DNA from: Helopsaltes ochotensis
Taxonomy: Eukaryota; Chordata; Aves; Passeriformes; Locustellidae
Direction of reading: 5' to 3'
DNA: 64,000 bases
Assembly: GCA_013400155.1 (NCBI GenBank)
Contig: VXBM01001899.1
Location: 36,899-100,898, forward strand
Part shown: positions 1 through 11,900 of the stretch, piece by piece
Position numbering within the stretch: the stretch's first letter is position 1
How the letters are laid out: every line of letters begins with the position of its first letter
Made by a program: the position numbers and the translations under genes
Notes under the pieces: model-generated
The model's database searches: none
What the model saw: only the letters and a program-made list of their open reading frames with translations
Told to the model about the DNA's origin: nothing

Positions 1-3000
1 TTTTCAGATCCATGCCAGGGATTGGATGAGAGTGTGGCCACCTCTCCAATTCCACTGGCCCAACTGACAGTCAATCAAATGTTTTTTTCACTCAGACTAC
101 AGGTGGTGTTTACCAGAGAAAATTCCCAAATAACCCTATCTATTGATAGCAGCAGTGTGAGAAAGAAGCAAAAGCAATGCATAACATTGAGAATTCTGAC
201 TCCACTCTAGAAACTAAGAAACACACCAGAAAGGCTGCAAAAGTCAGGGCAACATATATATAAAAGAAAAAAATTGAAAAGGCTCCTAAAGAAGCTGCAA
301 AACTCAAATTACAGTCTCAGACACACAACCAAACCATGGCAATGGCAGCGCATCAGCCAAACCCAACACATGCATGGGCTCACCCCATGGCATCCCTGCC
401 ATTGCCTGGCTTACTTTAACCCTCCCAGCTCTCCTGAGTCAGCCTTTATGCAGGAAAATCAGCTTCACAGCCGAAGCAAAAAACCATCCAGGGCTGGCTG
501 ACACCCTCACAGCCCTTAATCGCCCTCCAGCTGGTCCTTCCTGACCCTCAGAACAGGCACAGGGCAGCAGAGCTTTGCTAGGAGAGGCTCCACGAGGAAG
601 GTGCAGACAGGCTCAGACCAGCTTAGCAGATAGGAAGGTAATAATTACCCATAATAAAACCACCAAGGGCAGACAGGTGGGCTTAGTGCTTCAGTCTAGA
701 CCTCCCAGCCTCTCTCCCTGTCTGGGGCACTGCTGACAGAGCTGCCGAGAGCATTTCCAGGGATGACAGTGAGGTGCCAGAAGCCATGCTGAGTTGCATC
801 TGCATTCCTGAGGTTGCTCCTCTCGGCTGGGTCTCCCAAGAGGTGTCTGGTGTGTGGACAAGGTGGGCGTCCAGCCCTGCACAAGATAAGGACAGTGAAA
901 ACCCCATTTCACCTTGAATGAGTGATAAGATGGGTCACCCCCATTCTCCCACCAGTGGTTCTTCTTTCCCCAGCATTACTCCAGTGCAGTGTTCTCCAAC
1001 AAGGGAATATTTAAAAAAAAAAAAAGGCCAATGCTTCTTTAAAAACATCTTCAGCAGAGCAGGGAAAATGATATGTCAGTTCACAAGGTCAAAAAGAGTT
1101 TCAGAAATTTTGAAAAATGTCAGTTTCCATCCCATTTGGAGAGGAAGGTATTTTTATTTTTATTTACGTTTAAAAAAGAAGATCTCTGGTGAACCAAGAT
1201 CCTTGGTTTTCAGCCAGCTGTAACCATGAGTCCTTCAAACCCTTTATTACAACTTTTCTGGCTTAATTCACTTTTTTCCCAGTCCCATCTCTCTCCAGGG
1301 TTTGCTGACTCCTGCAAGTGATTTTATTTAAGGGATGCAGGTGGACTTTTTTCCCCCTCTGCAACAGACCCCCAAAATAGTGCCAAAAAAGAGGCTTAAA
1401 TCAGTCTCTGTGTAGTGGCCATGCTCAGAAATATTCACCACAAACCAGTTAGCAAGAAAGGCATCCCAGTCATTATTACAAATTAGTTATGGTGAATATA
1501 AATGCTTTATTATTTTCTTATGCCTTGCTTATACAGCAGCCAGTCCTCGCTGAGTAATTTACAGCCAGATAATAACCTCCCTTTACCAAGTGACTTCAAA
1601 AAGGAGGGCTGAGCCACAGCAGTGATGGTGTAAAAATGTCTCTGAGAATGTGCCCAAATGGATGGTAGGGAAGACTGGGCCAAAATGCCAAAATGATGCT
1701 GAAGAATGAGGGAGGCAGAGAGAATAAGGTGGATGTGAGGCAGGAGAGCACATCTGAACTTGTCACAGATGAATCAAGGCTGGCAAGAGGAGGAGTGAGC
1801 GACGGCACCACTGTGGTGTCACCGATTGGAGTGGGTGACATTAACACTGTCTGAAAGGGAGAAGAGCAGCCCTGGACTGCCAGGGTTAAGTCACAGTCCC
1901 TGCAGCACCACCAGTGGGAGAGGCAGGAAGGAAACCATGAGCACTGGTGCCATCACCCTGACATCCAGATGAGTTGCCTGTAGGGACACCCAAGGACAGC
2001 GTGCCTTTAGCACGGAGTGGATGGGGTGACCAGGCACCTGTGTAAGAGCCACAGCCTCCTGTCCCCCTCTGTCACTGGTGGATCAGTGCCCTGGGGTAAT
2101 GAGTGGGTAGAGATGGACCAAGAACCAGAGAAATGCAAGGTGCCATTTGCTTCTGCATGGCGGGACTCCTGAGGGAGGACGTTGGTATTTTTAGGTGCCA
2201 CCAACCACTAAACTAACCACATCCCCTGCTGCCCAGAAAGCCTTCTCCTCTCTTCATCTGCAGCTCTGCCTACAGGTTGGCACCCAATTTTGGTGGAGGC
2301 ATCCAACACAGGTTCTCCAGTCTGGTTTGGATGACATTTATCAAACTGCTGGGTTTGCTTTCTGCTGGTGCTCAGGCACTCATTTGGGTGGATGAAGGCA
2401 GCAAACGGCAAGACCCAGCTCTGGAAATATCTCCTCATAATGACCAAAATCACAGCTTAATTGTGGGGTTTGAGCTGCAGCTAGAAATATCTGGATTTGG
2501 GGCTGTGCTCATTCTTGAGCCACCCTCCCCCATGGTAATTATTCGTTAGGTCTTAATTACTGTTTCTCTTTGTAACTCTAATTCAGCCGCGGTTTTTGGT
2601 CATAACCTCTGCTGCCACCCACTTCTCTAACTTCTTCTCTGAGCCACCAACGTCAAGTCAGTACCAAGGGCACTCAGATACCTCTTAAAGCAAAGACCAA
2701 ATAATGTTTGCTAGTGTCTGGCCAGGAGTGGGTGCAATATCAGAGTCTGCACCTTCTACTAGAGGGAGAAGCAATTTATAAAGACTGGGAGATCCTGAAT
2801 GTTTTCCCTTCAGACCATGTTAGATCTGAGTCTCAGATCATCAAGAAAAAAAATCTTCTCACTCTGCAGCAAGCTGGGTGGACAGATACATCAGCTGGGT
2901 CTGATCTGGCTTGCCCTGAAGCTCACTAGACCCAGTAACTTGTCACAGTGCCAATTAGATTTTCCTTAGGATTGTGGGAGATAACACTCAGAGAAGACCT

Positions 3001-5160
3001 CTCAATGCATTTAGCCCACCATCAGCTGAGCTGTAGCTGCTGGGTCTACCCATGCCCTCCCCCAGAGCAGACACAGCTCCTGGGGGTGGACCACAGAGCA
3101 GGGCAGGTGCTGGTGGAACATGAGATGAAGCTGACTTCCCAGGACATCTTGCTTGCAGGAAAAGTGCACAAGTGCATCTAGACACCTGGAAATAGTGCAA
3201 ATAATTCCTACTAGAGCCCTTTGCAAAGCAATCACCCAAAAGAGCCGTTTCTTTTATTTTTTTTTTTTTTTTTCTCACAGATGGATAAAAAAGAAGAAAA
3301 ATCCTCTCGAATCCCAGGACGTGAGGGCAGTCACTCCCCAGCCGGAGTCAGGTGAGCCTGCCGGCCGTGCTTCATCCAAATGTGTTGCATTGTGAAGGTT
3401 TGCCCGTGGTTTAGCTAATCCCAGACACATTCCTGAGCCATCAATCAGAGCTGAGTCAGCCAGCGTGACTGGTCTGCCCTTTCTCCTTTCTTTTTTTTTT
3501 TTTAGCCATCACAAGTTCCCTCGCCTTGTTTGCCAGCAGCGAGCTGGGGGTTTATTCCTCTTTTTATTTTAATAAAAATGGGACTTGACTGGGAGCAGGG
3601 AAATGCTCCTGCTGTCGAGTATAGCCTTTAAAGCTGCACTGCCTCGAGGAGCTTCTGCTCTCTGGGATGCTGCTACAAAATGCATCACGTGGAGGAAAAA
3701 TAAAGGATGGAGCCTGGGATGGCACTGATTCCCCTCCCTTACTTGTGGGGGTGACGTGACACAAGCCCCATCGTGCACGTGGAAAGAGGAGAACAGATTT
3801 TTTTTTTGGACGGCGGGGATTTTCCTACAGAGCAGCCTTGGAAATGCTGCCCAAAGCCATTCTCGGGGAGGCAAAACCTTCCCCCCTGCTCTTCCCACAA
3901 GACAAGGTTTTATCACGGCCTCCAAACAGCCCCTGGGGAGGGCAGGGGAGCTGCGCTGATGTTTTAGCTTCGTGTGACTTCAGCCCACCCCAGTTTGGAG
4001 GTGTTATCAGAGCCCCTGCAGGACTCCCTGCGAGGCTGGTGCAAGGCCACACTCCTTGCCCTAAAACAAGACAAGTGTTTTGTCTCTGCCCAGTTCAAGG
4101 AGACAGGCAGGTTGCTAGAGACAAAAATGAATGGCTAAAAAAAAAAAAAAAAAAAATCTTATGGCTGCTGGATTTCCCGGAGAGCACAGGTCCTCCCTGC
4201 CCTCAGGATGCAAGCAGGGATGGGCATGTCCACCTGGAAAATATTGCTGCAGATGCCTCAATCACACTTAAAATGAGAGAATGCCCTCCTTGGTGAGAGG
4301 GCCTGGAGCACAGAGCAACTGGGAGAAGGGTGATGATCCCTGTGCACCCCATAAAGCTCTGGTCCTAAGCAAGGCCTGAGAGGCTCTGCCAGCCCAGGGG
4401 AGAGCAGAGCAAGGGCTGCACATGAGCCACCCAGAGCCAAACTACAGAGCTGAGCTGGGATGAACAGCACTCTGCACCTTTTAGCCCCTTCAGCTCCTCA
4501 CAAGCTTTTAGACACAATTTCTTTAGTGGGACAAGCCTCTTATCACAGATGAAGCATTCACCAGATGAAGTATGCCCCAGAAAATCATGTCAAATTACGC
4601 CACCCCTCCCTGCTTCCCTTCCACTTTTTCTCTGGAACAATAAATTAATATTAAATTAATAGAAAACCCCACACACATTTCAGAGAACTTGCCTTGTATG
4701 TGGCAGCTGCTGTTTTCTTGCATCCAGGACAAAGCCAGCCCTTCATTCAGCACCCAGGTATCTGATGTCAAGAACTAGACTAGGTTTGAATAAAAGCCTA
4801 GCATTGCCTAATTTGCAGCCTAGATTTAGATCTAGGCAGGACAAGTCCCAATACATCACTTTTCTACTCCTGAGTGATGCAGCATGTAGAGCTTGGGGGA
4901 CATTTGCTTATCCTAAGTAGGTGTTAACACTTGCAGAATTCATAGAGTGGTTTGAAAAATACCTTCCACTACACCACGTTGCTCCAAGGCGCCTTTAACT
5001 TAGCCTTGAGCACTTCTAAGCATGGAGCATCAACCATCTCTCTTTTATGAGAATTTTTATTTATGAGGCACAGGAACACACATGTGAGGCAGCACAGGGT
5101 GGTACATGGTGACCTTTAGGGCATGAGAGCATGATTTCTTACACAAGGAAGAACCAGGTC
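1..5160. other. Intergenic region downstream of PFKFB3
   Basis: No exon, RNA gene or recognisable interspersed repeat that I can support. Short poly(A) and poly(T) runs occur near 1009-1025, 3258-3273 and 4138-4157. The short open frames are random. Two motif clusters (2536-2583 and 3450-3460) may mark regulatory sequence. Confidence 0.6.
3450..3460. promoter_or_regulatory. Palindromic Maf/AP-1-type site
   Basis: GCTGAGTCAGC is a perfect 11-bp palindrome around an AP-1 core and satisfies TGAnnnnGC on both strands, as in Maf recognition and antioxidant-response elements. Motif match only. Confidence 0.3.
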
Positions 5161-5183
5161 ACATCTGTATTTCAACAAGGTAC

Positions 5184-5189
5184 TTTATT
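5184..5189 (-). terminator. PFKFB3: Polyadenylation signal AATAAA of PFKFB3
   Basis: Minus strand reads GGACCAATAAAGTACC, followed after about 20-40 nt by a GT/T-rich stretch (GGTTCTTCCTTGTGT), as expected for a 3' end. A second AATAAA at 7394-7399 could serve a shorter 3' UTR. Confidence 0.7.
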
Positions 5190-5370
5190 GGTCCAGCAAC
5201 TGCAAAATATACAAATTTCTGAAAGGCATAGCCTGTTTTTAAGCTGGCACAGCCTTGTATCAGGCAATTATTCCAGACATATATACAGAACAGTTAACAT
5301 ACCACAAATCAAAAAAAAAAAAAAGTAATCCCAAATAACTACACCCTTCTCTCCAAGCTTTGCAGTATAC

Positions 5371-5387
5371 ATTAAATAAATAAAGAG
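5371..5387 (-). promoter_or_regulatory. AU-rich element in the PFKFB3 3' UTR
   Basis: Minus strand reads CTTTATTTATTTAAT, two overlapping AUUUA pentamers containing the UUAUUUAUU nonamer, about 185 nt before the polyadenylation signal. Mammalian inducible PFKFB3 mRNA is known to carry AUUUA instability motifs; function here is inferred. Confidence 0.6.
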
Positions 5388-8007
5388 TGCTTTGCTATCA
5401 AAAAAAAATTTAAAAAATTAATTCAAGTATCACAAAGGAAAACAAACCAGAGAAAGAAAAAAAAAAAAAGGTGGGGTAAGAAATCATTGGTGTGGTTTGA
5501 CATGTCCTCTCTCCCAATATGCCTTGGCTGTGGCATCAACTGCCAAAATCCTTGGCTCTGTTAACCAAAACAATGAAGTGTTTTGGGGCAGTTGTGATGG
5601 CACAGGGTTGACACCATCCTACCAACCCCTCCAGCACAAGAGGAACTCAAGAGAACAGTTTTCCCAATGCTGGAAAAAGCACCATGTTCAAATTTCAGGT
5701 TTTTATAGACCTGCTGAGACATCCATTACTACTACAGGATGAAAGTTTAGGGCCATTTTGGGTTAGCTTTTTTCTGTTTTTTATACATATATTTATATAT
5801 ACACACCCACACACAAATACACACCAAAACATCCACGCCAATTAAACATGTACATGATTGATCTCGGGGCAGCCAGACGTCACGTTTGTATTTGCTGGCT
5901 TATCTTTTCGTAGCAGGAGGAGATAAAACTCCCGGTGAAGGAGGAAGCTGGAAAGAACCAAGTGAGTAGCCTCCCCAAAACACATTCATTTATCCAAAAG
6001 GCAGAGAAACGGAATGTGCAGATGCCAGCCAGGGCACAAAGGGAGAAGTCTGCATTTAATGAGGCTATTAAAACAGAAATAAAGCAGGGCAGGGGGAGAG
6101 TGTTTTATCTGTACAGGAATATGATACACATATGCACAAGCTCACACAGGCAGGGCACTGCTGGGACTGTCACCCCCATGGGACACGGGCTGAGCGTGGC
6201 CCCGGCACCCTGCCGCTGTCGGTGCTGCTCCGAGCGCGAGGCCGAAGCGTGAGGCACTGTGGTTCACCTTTTCCCAAAGGAAAAACAGACCAAACCCACC
6301 CCCCAAAAACATATACATGGCTCACCAAACAATCCCTTCCCCACCAAACCTCTCCAATCTCATCTCTGGGGATGGTGTTCCCTACACAGAGCATTGGAGA
6401 AAGCCGTGGGAAGGATGAGTCCAAAGGGTTGCCCCACATTCCAGTTCCCCAGCCCAGTGCCACAGGAGGGGTGGCTGCTGCCTCCAGCAAAAAAAAAAAA
6501 AAACCAACCCATGAGATGGGTGTGGAAAAGATGCTGCACATGGTGGGGAAAAAAAACCTACCCAAACCCAACCCTAAACAAAAAAATTCCAAAATCCACA
6601 GACTTTTGCACAAAGCAATAGTGGTTAATTGCCATTTTTAACTGCTGTCTGCCAGCCCAGGACAGGCTGCCAACAAGGGAACTTATGGATCAAACCACTG
6701 GGAGTTGGCTGATGGAGTCAGTCAAGACCTCACCCTGTTCCCCCATCTCAAACACTGTAACTACTATTATTTGTAATCCCAGCTTTCCAGCATGCAAAAT
6801 ACAATTAAAAAACAAACAGAAAAAGTTGCCTGTATTCAGGCTTCCCCTGTTAAGGGGCACAACTTGGAAAAAAAAATAAAGTAGTTATGCTTCTGCCACA
6901 AATAAAGTGCAAAAACCAAGCAGTTTCTAAGAATACACATACACACACACACACGTGTGTGTATATATAAAATTTAAAAAATACAGACAAAACTGTCCCT
7001 TATAGTGGCTTTTTGCAGTCAGACAGGGACTCCTGCAACCCAGACAGACCTCTGGCCACTTCCATGAGACCTGTGTCTACAAAATGCATCTAAGCCTAGA
7101 GATCCAAACCCTTCCCAATACCTCCATTTCCATCTAAAAAAGAAGGGGAGATGAAGTACCAGCACAGCACCTCAAACAGTGCTCAGCCTCCCCAAAATTC
7201 AGCCCATGCCTGAACTCAGACCATACTTGGGTGCTCCCCAAGATGAAAGCATCACCCAAGCCCCTGCTGGCATGGTTCCTCATGCACTGCAGGCAGCTTT
7301 CAACCAGTCTTAGCAGCACATCTACATTCTCTGCAAACCCCTTTAAGGTATGTTGATTTAAAAAAAAAAAAAAAGTGAAAGAATGTTTTTTTTTTTATTA
7401 ATCCCAGCAGTTCTTGCAGTGAAGGAGTTCACGGAGCTGCTTTTCCTGGTGCTCACAGATCTGCATGAGCCAGGCTGGCATGTGTGACCGGTTGTAGTGT
7501 GGGTGAGGGACTGCAGCACGGCATGTTAGAGGCTTATTCAAAAGTAATTAATAACATTAATAATAATTTTTTTAAAAATGCAAAACCCTTTTACCCACCC
7601 CCTCCTTCCCCCTATTTCTCTGCTAACCCTGCACCATCCACATATATACACACCCCAACCAGAGACAGATGGGCACCAATCATCTACACAAGAAGATCAA
7701 AACCACTGAAGAGAGGAAAATTAAAACTCCTGTGCACTACAGAAGCACTTTACAGCTCGCTACAACCTAACAGGATGCCAGAGAGGAGAGCAAAACGCTG
7801 CTGCGGCCTTGAAGAGATGGTGGTGACCCTGGGGAGGGAGCTGGGCTCCTCCTCGCTCTCCTGCACCCCTCCCCCCCTTGAGCAGCGCAGGATTTTTGCG
7901 GATGAACGGCCAGCATTGAGCGGAGCCAGCCGAGGGTCAGCCTTGCCGCAGCCGGAGGGGGCCGGTTGGAAGCAAGCTTTGGGAATGGCAATGGGATGAG
8001 AAGCCGG

Positions 8008-8079
8008 CAGCGCCAGCAGCAGCGCCAGCAGCAGCGCCAGCAGCAGCGCCAGCAGCAGCGCCAGCAGCAGCGCCAGCAG
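8008..8079. repeat. 12-bp tandem repeat, six perfect copies
   Basis: Unit CAGCGCCAGCAG on the plus strand (CTGCTGGCGCTG in the mRNA sense), six identical copies with no interruption. It begins 22 nt after the PFKFB3 stop at 8102. Plus-strand translation gives a Gln/Arg repeat and minus-strand frames give Leu/Ala or Ala/Gly repeats; these are by-products of the repeat. Confidence 0.97.
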
Positions 8080-8101
8080 CCTCGCCACGGTGCCCACGGA
8101 G

Positions 8102-8131
8102 TCATGAAGGCTTCTGGGAGTTGTTCATGTT
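8102..8131 (-). CDS. PFKFB3: PFKFB3 last coding exon with two possible tails and stops
   Basis: Acceptor with a strong pyrimidine run (CCTTTCCCCTCTCATTCCAG). Joined directly to exon 14 it reads NMNNSQKPS and stops at TGA 8102-8104; human has NMKGSRSSADSSRKH in this slot. Joined through the 23-nt exon it reads LT and stops at TGA 8125-8127. Both tails are nine residues after GQ. The same exon continues as the 3' UTR. Confidence 0.88.
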   Translation of the reverse strand, partial: NMNNSQKPS

Positions 8132-8911
8132 CTGGAATGAGAGGGGAAAGGAGAGGCATTGGGGGGGCTGCACTGGGTGCCCCGGCAGCACCTTCCAGGA
8201 GCACGTGAACGAGGAGGAACAAAGCCACGCACGGGTCACTACAAAGCACCCACCACGGAGGAGAGAAAGGGCACTGCCCACCAGAGGAGAGAGAGGCAGG
8301 TAACTGACTCACTACTCACCCCCCCCTCCTCAAGCATTGCCTGGCATTAATTACAGGGTTAGAATTTAGATATCCCTAGAAGCTGAGCTAAACCCAAGGC
8401 AACCCTCTCACCCCACTCTGTGTGCCCTTCTGAAGCTGCTCTTTGGTCCACACAAGGCAAGGTGACGGGGGACCACAGTGCTCATCCAAGCAGCCCAATT
8501 AAACATCTCTCTCTTGCTCCTCTTGAGGGTGGGCAGTGTCCCCCCTGCCTGCCAATGAGGAGGTCATTGTTTGCCCATCCTTGGCAATGCCAAGAACAGG
8601 CAGCTACCCCTGGCCACCACCAGTGTAGAGCAGCAGCACAACACCCCTGGTGACACCCCATGAGGTTTCATGGGCCCAAGAGATGCTCCAGACACAGCCC
8701 TGGTACAGAGCAATGACAACAGGTACCCACCAGCATGTGGTGAGGGCCACAAAACCAGAGACAACCAGCTAAAAACACAAGCAGGACCAGCTCGAGGAAA
8801 GCATCTGCTCCAGGAGATACCCAGGGAACCACAAGGACATTTCCCAACTCACAGAACTACATGAAACAAGGTAGGGAAAAAAAGGACTAGGAAACAGCTA
8901 GGAAGGATACG

Positions 8912-8967
<56 letters not shown>

Positions 8968-11900
8968 GGTTTTTTGGTTGTTTTTTTTAAATGCTTTTAC
9001 TACCTAAGCTGCCTCTTACAAGCACCAGGAATCTTGGCCAGGCTACGAGGCAGAGCAGGCTGAGCTGTTCTCTCTGTTATCTAAGGAGACAGAAGGAGGG
9101 TTAGGGAAAGCCACATGCACCACAGCCATTTACCTTGGAAATACTAGCAAAGAGAAAACTTTGAGAAAGTGACAAACAGGTCTTCTTTTTAAGCATGAAA
9201 AAGTGAAGGGGAGAAGGGAGGGGATCAGGTGACTGTTCAAAAGTGCACTTTGGATCACAAACCAAGCAAAAGGAAAAGAAATCATCACGCCAGGTAGTCC
9301 CACGACCCCCAGTCAGCTCAATCCCACAGCCAGGAGGACTCTGAGGTACTCAGCCATGTCTCCCCAGCTTCTCCAGCTATCCCCTGGTCCTCCTGGATGG
9401 GGGTCAAGACCCCAACAGTGAGGACTGAGGCAGGAAAGCTCCCACTACCAACCCAGGCCCATGATGCAAGTCGTGGAGGAACTTCCACCTCCCCAGCCCC
9501 ATAGAGGTGGTGACAGCGAGGGACCAAACCAGTGTACAAGACAGCAGCCTCCCACAGCTAACAGCAGCATGAATGTCACCAAGCCCTGGGTTTGGCACAT
9601 TCTCACAGGTCCCACAAAAGCAGCCTTCAAGTTTTCACGAGGAGGTGGAGACAGGTTCCCAGCAGCTGGAGGTTTTAAACTTGCTGCTGCCAGCCTACAC
9701 CTGGCATGGGTAACCATCACTGCCTGCTCCAGCAGAATCTGACATATCCACCTCCCAAACTCAACACCAGAGTGTCTTTTCAGTGTCCCAGTCAACACCA
9801 AGGCATGCAAGTGCCTTTTGTTACAATACAGATGTGAAAATGGTGGGGAGGAAGGAAGGACAAAAACTAAAATGCTTTCAGAGCAACCCAAGAGGATCAG
9901 GTTTCATCAGGGGCTTTTAGTGGCCATGAGCAGCAAGGGAAGGATCACGAGCATGCAGGTCATGCTGAGCGACTCAACCTCCACGCTCACCCAACCCATC
10001 CACCAGCAAAGCCAAGTGGAACAGTCCTAACCTCCCTTTTCTCAAAAATATTTATTGAAAAAGGGGAAGAAGTATGAGAGTCAACATCTGCTACAGGCAA
10101 GCAGGGCTGAACTCCGGCCTGGCCACGTTAGAGCAGATCCCTCCATCTTCAGCCCACAAAACAACCCAAGCCAGGGATGTTCACAGGCTGATTTGAACTG
10201 GCCCTCTGAGGGCAAAAAGACCCCCTGGACACTACCCAGTATCAGCTCAGCCCCAAAGCCTTCCCAATCTTTGGGAAAACATCTGAGCACATAACTGCTG
10301 CTCTGAACTCAATATAGCATTAATTAAGTCTAAAGGCTTCAATTTTATCCAAGAACTGTCCTGTTCCTGTTACTCAGGGATTTAGCAGCACTAAGCCAAA
10401 CTGCCAGAGCCTTGATTATTCAGAATTAGTGCATTAAATGCTCAAGCTGTTTTGCTTTCTTAACAGGAGTAGAGGAGGACAATTTCCATGCACTCTGCCC
10501 ACAGCAAGCTGACTGTTTCCAAAATTCAAGTTTGCAGAACTGCAGATGGCTGGTCCCAGGATCATCCAGCTCCAGAAAACACATTCCTGAGAAGGTCAGA
10601 AGCTTCTCAGATACTTCTCTAGTGCCATCACTCACAGACACAACTCAGAGCCTTCAAGATGGGCAGAGCACCCAGCTCTCTCACCTACAGTACAACGTGC
10701 TATCACTGGGGAGACAGCTCCAGGAAAATCTAACAGCATCACCCACAGGCATCATCAGAGAGAAAGTGACAATTTGCTTAATTTCACAACAAAATTGGGA
10801 CATTTCAGCAAGCTAGGACACAAAACAGCAGCCACAGTCTCCTCTTTACCTTTCCTAAAACAATCTCCCCCACCCAAAACCGTAAAATATTAACTCCAGC
10901 AAATCCACACCCCATCCAAATTTTGCAACAACAAAACAACCAAGCAGGATGGCAAGAGACACAGAAAAAAAGGTTGGAATGGGGAATAAGACACAAGAAG
11001 GTACTTACAGGCATGCCTTCCCTAGTAAAGGCTGCAGAGAGACAGAGAACAGAGAGAGGTGTCAGTAACTGTGGCACACTGGGCAGAGGACAGCAGACAG
11101 CAGCGGGGTGCACCGGACAGCCAGAGCTGGCAAAAGGTTTCTTGTGAGGCTCAACCAGCCCAAGCAGAGCCCTGGGAGCTGAGACAGACCCAGCTGTCCT
11201 GGGAGGCTCATGCAAAGCAGCAACCAAGCAGAGCAATGGGGGAGCATGGAGCCATTCCTAACCTGGCCAGGATGTGGGCGAGAAGGGGAAAAGGGACATC
11301 ACACCAACACAGACAACAGGGAGAGGGGCTGGGCAAGACAGCGAGATCCAACAGGCAGCTGGTGAGAAGGGCAGCATGGCAAAGGCTCCTACAGATTATA
11401 CAGGACTCCTTAGTGAGCTTAGGAGAGGTGTTTGTGCCTGGAGAAGTGAGCAGCAAGCAAGGCCTCTCTTCTTATGTCCCTTCACAGGTGGGTGAAAGAG
11501 GAGAGGACACATGAGTACCACGGCAGCTACCCACAGGGTTTCACCACACCAAGAGCCTTCTACTCAATTTTGGTCCATTTCGCCTACAGCTCCAGGATGA
11601 AGGAGACCCTTCCAGCAGCCAAAGATGAATCTTGGCAGCTCTTCCTTAAGCGAAGCACAAGAGCATTTGATTTTATTGCCATGCCCAGGTCTACACCAGA
11701 GCCAAGCGCACCCAGAGGGAAGGCACGAACCCTTTGTTCCTGCTCACTCCAGGGAGGAGACCCCTCAGGAGGCTGATGCTGGATGGTGAAAGCACTAAAT
11801 TAAATGCAGCCTAGAGCTTGGTGGAAATTCATGACACTCCCAAAACCCAAGAGAGGATTCAACAGTGACCCAGGGCAGGGACGGACAGCAGCCATGGGAG

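Larger units (their letters stand above)
5165..8101 (-). other. PFKFB3: PFKFB3 3' UTR
   Basis: No further coding signal is seen between the last stop and the AATAAA at 5184-5189. About 2.9 kb, close to the known length class of the mammalian PFKFB3 3' UTR. It contains the 12-bp tandem repeat near its start, a possible proximal AATAAA at 7394-7399, a CA/TG-type repeat near 6940-6970 and an AU-rich element at 5371-5387. The exact cleavage site is inferred. Confidence 0.75.

Noticed and set aside
8008..8079. Possible CRISPR-like array
   Set aside because: Contiguous 12-bp tandem repeat without spacers, in a vertebrate 3' UTR.
7750..8097. Minus-strand Leu/Ala-repeat open frame that resembles a signal peptide
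   Set aside because: Produced by the same tandem repeat in a frame other than the PFKFB3 reading frame, downstream of its stop.
7966..8208. Plus-strand open frame with a Gln/Arg repeat
   Set aside because: It is a by-product of the 12-bp tandem repeat in the PFKFB3 3' UTR on the opposite strand.
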